The position numbers and the translations under genes were made by a program. From Bacteroidota bacterium (lineage in GTDB: Bacteria; Bacteroidota; Bacteroidia; Bacteroidales; VadinHA17), in contig JADFUQ010000232.1 in the NCBI GenBank assembly GCA_015222065.1, forward strand, positions 1 through 14,727: DNA of 14,727 nt. Reading direction: 5' to 3'. Under the pieces are notes generated by a model, which searched no databases, was not told the origin of the DNA, and worked only from the letters and a program-made list of their open reading frames with translations. How positions within the stretch are numbered: position 1 is the stretch's first letter; each line of letters opens with the position of its first letter. Below, in pieces: positions 13,976 to 14,727 of this stretch.

Positions 13976-14719
13976 ATGTCAGGACACAGTAAATGGTCAA
14001 CTATTAAAAGAAAAAAAGGCGCTGAAGATGCTAAACGGTCAAAGGTATTCTCACGTATTGTTAAAGAGATTCATGTTGCTGTAAGAGAGGGTGGGCCTGA
14101 TCCTGATAGTAACCCAAGGTTAAGATTGGCAGTACAAAATGCTAAAGGAGCTAATATGCCTAAGGATAATGTGCAGCGGGCAATAAGTAAAGCTGGAAGT
14201 GATGCTGAAAGTTATGAAGAGGTTACTTTTGAAGGATATGCTCCACACGGAATTGCAGTATATGTTGAATGCCTTACTAACAATAACAACAGGACTGTAG
14301 GTAACATCAGGTCAATATTTACAAGAAGCGGAGGCAGCCTGGGAACTAATGGCTCTTTGAGTTTCCTGTTCGAAACAAAAGGAGTATTTACTGTTCCGAA
14401 GAAAGATATGGATCCTGATGAATTTGAACTTGAGATTATTGATGCCGGTGCAGAAGAAATTGAAAATGAAGAGGGAATGTTTATTATTACCACTCAACTT
14501 GATGATTTCGGTAATGTTCAGAAAAAATTGGAAGAAATGAATATTGAAGCGGAAAATGCTGAATTACAACGGATTCCAAATTCAACAAATGAGCTTGATA
14601 AAGAATTGGCTATTAAGGTAATAAAAGTAATTGAGGAGTTTGAAGATAATGACGATGTGCAAAACGTTTACCATAATCTTGAAATTACAGATGAGATAAT
14701 TGCTGCTGTAAATGAGTGA
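13976..14719 (+). CDS. yebC: YebC/TACO1-family translation factor
   Basis: This 247-residue protein is complete, ending 8 bases before the window edge. The canonical N-terminus MSGHSKWSTIKRKKGAEDAKRSKVFSRIVKEI (1-32) is followed by the conserved NPRLRLAVQNAKGANMPKDNVQRAI region (46-70), YEEVTFEGYAPHGIAVYVECLTNNNNRTVGNIRSIF (80-115) and GGSLGTNGSLSFLFE. Family members were long annotated as transcriptional regulators. More recent work on bacterial YebC and mitochondrial TACO1 indicates a ribosome-associated role that relieves stalling on proline-rich sequences. The long acidic C-terminal half (about 145-247, many Glu and Asp) is normal for the family. The ATG at 13976 is fixed by the conserved MSGHSKW start and by the -7 element 25 bases upstream. 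It is divergent from miaB, another translation-related gene, with a 52-base shared regulatory region. Confidence 0.96.
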   Translation: MSGHSKWSTIKRKKGAEDAKRSKVFSRIVKEIHVAVREGGPDPDSNPRLRLAVQNAKGANMPKDNVQRAISKAGSDAESYEEVTFEGYAPHGIAVYVECLTNNNNRTVGNIRSIFTRSGGSLGTNGSLSFLFETKGVFTVPKKDMDPDEFELEIIDAGAEEIENEEGMFIITTQLDDFGNVQKKLEEMNIEAENAELQRIPNSTNELDKELAIKVIKVIEEFEDNDDVQNVYHNLEITDEIIAAVNE

Positions 14720-14727
14720 GTAGGTGA

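Overview
The window looks like chromosomal DNA from an AT-rich member of the Bacteroidota, plausibly an environmental Bacteroidales/Marinilabiliales-type lineage, though the order cannot be fixed from this sequence. Three things point there. Several genes carry the Bacteroidota -7 promoter motif TAnnTTTG a short distance upstream. Ribosome-binding sites are AT-rich, without strong Shine-Dalgarno sequences. The intergenic spaces hold the degenerate repeats typical of this phylum (AACCCGTAACTC pairs, AATATTGGAATGTTGA tandems, hairpins with GCCCC/GGGGC arms, and a CTTCGACTGCGCTCAG-type element).

Layout from left to right. Positions 1-531 are a repeat-rich spacer. A CysP-like PiT-family anion permease follows on the plus strand (532-1566), then a spacer with a large imperfect inverted repeat that appears to carry a small nested insertion. 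On the minus strand come gdhA (NADP-type glutamate dehydrogenase) and dprA, 2 nt apart and probably co-transcribed, preceded by a small two-helix membrane protein of unknown function (4517-4996). A 419-bp spacer filled with nested inverted repeats separates that from an unrecognised secreted protein (5416-6147, minus). tadA (minus) and aspS (plus) are divergent. After aspS come an orphan STAS-domain protein and a small outer-membrane beta-barrel protein (both plus), which converge on a large secreted M1 metallopeptidase (minus). miaB (minus) and yebC (plus) close the window, transcribed divergently from a 52-bp region where two -7 elements lie back to back.

Functionally this is mostly core metabolism and translation. 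aspS charges tRNA-Asp, tadA makes inosine-34, miaB thiomethylates A37 of tRNAs, and yebC assists translation. gdhA assimilates ammonium, dprA loads RecA on incoming single-stranded DNA, and the remaining genes are envelope or secreted functions. I see no CRISPR array, tRNA, rRNA, transposase, phage gene, toxin-antitoxin pair or defence island. I do not see a convincing undescribed multi-gene system. The most interesting features are the intergenic repeat architecture, the divergent miaB/yebC promoter, which argues for a later miaB start, and the likely sulfate rather than phosphate specificity of the first transporter.
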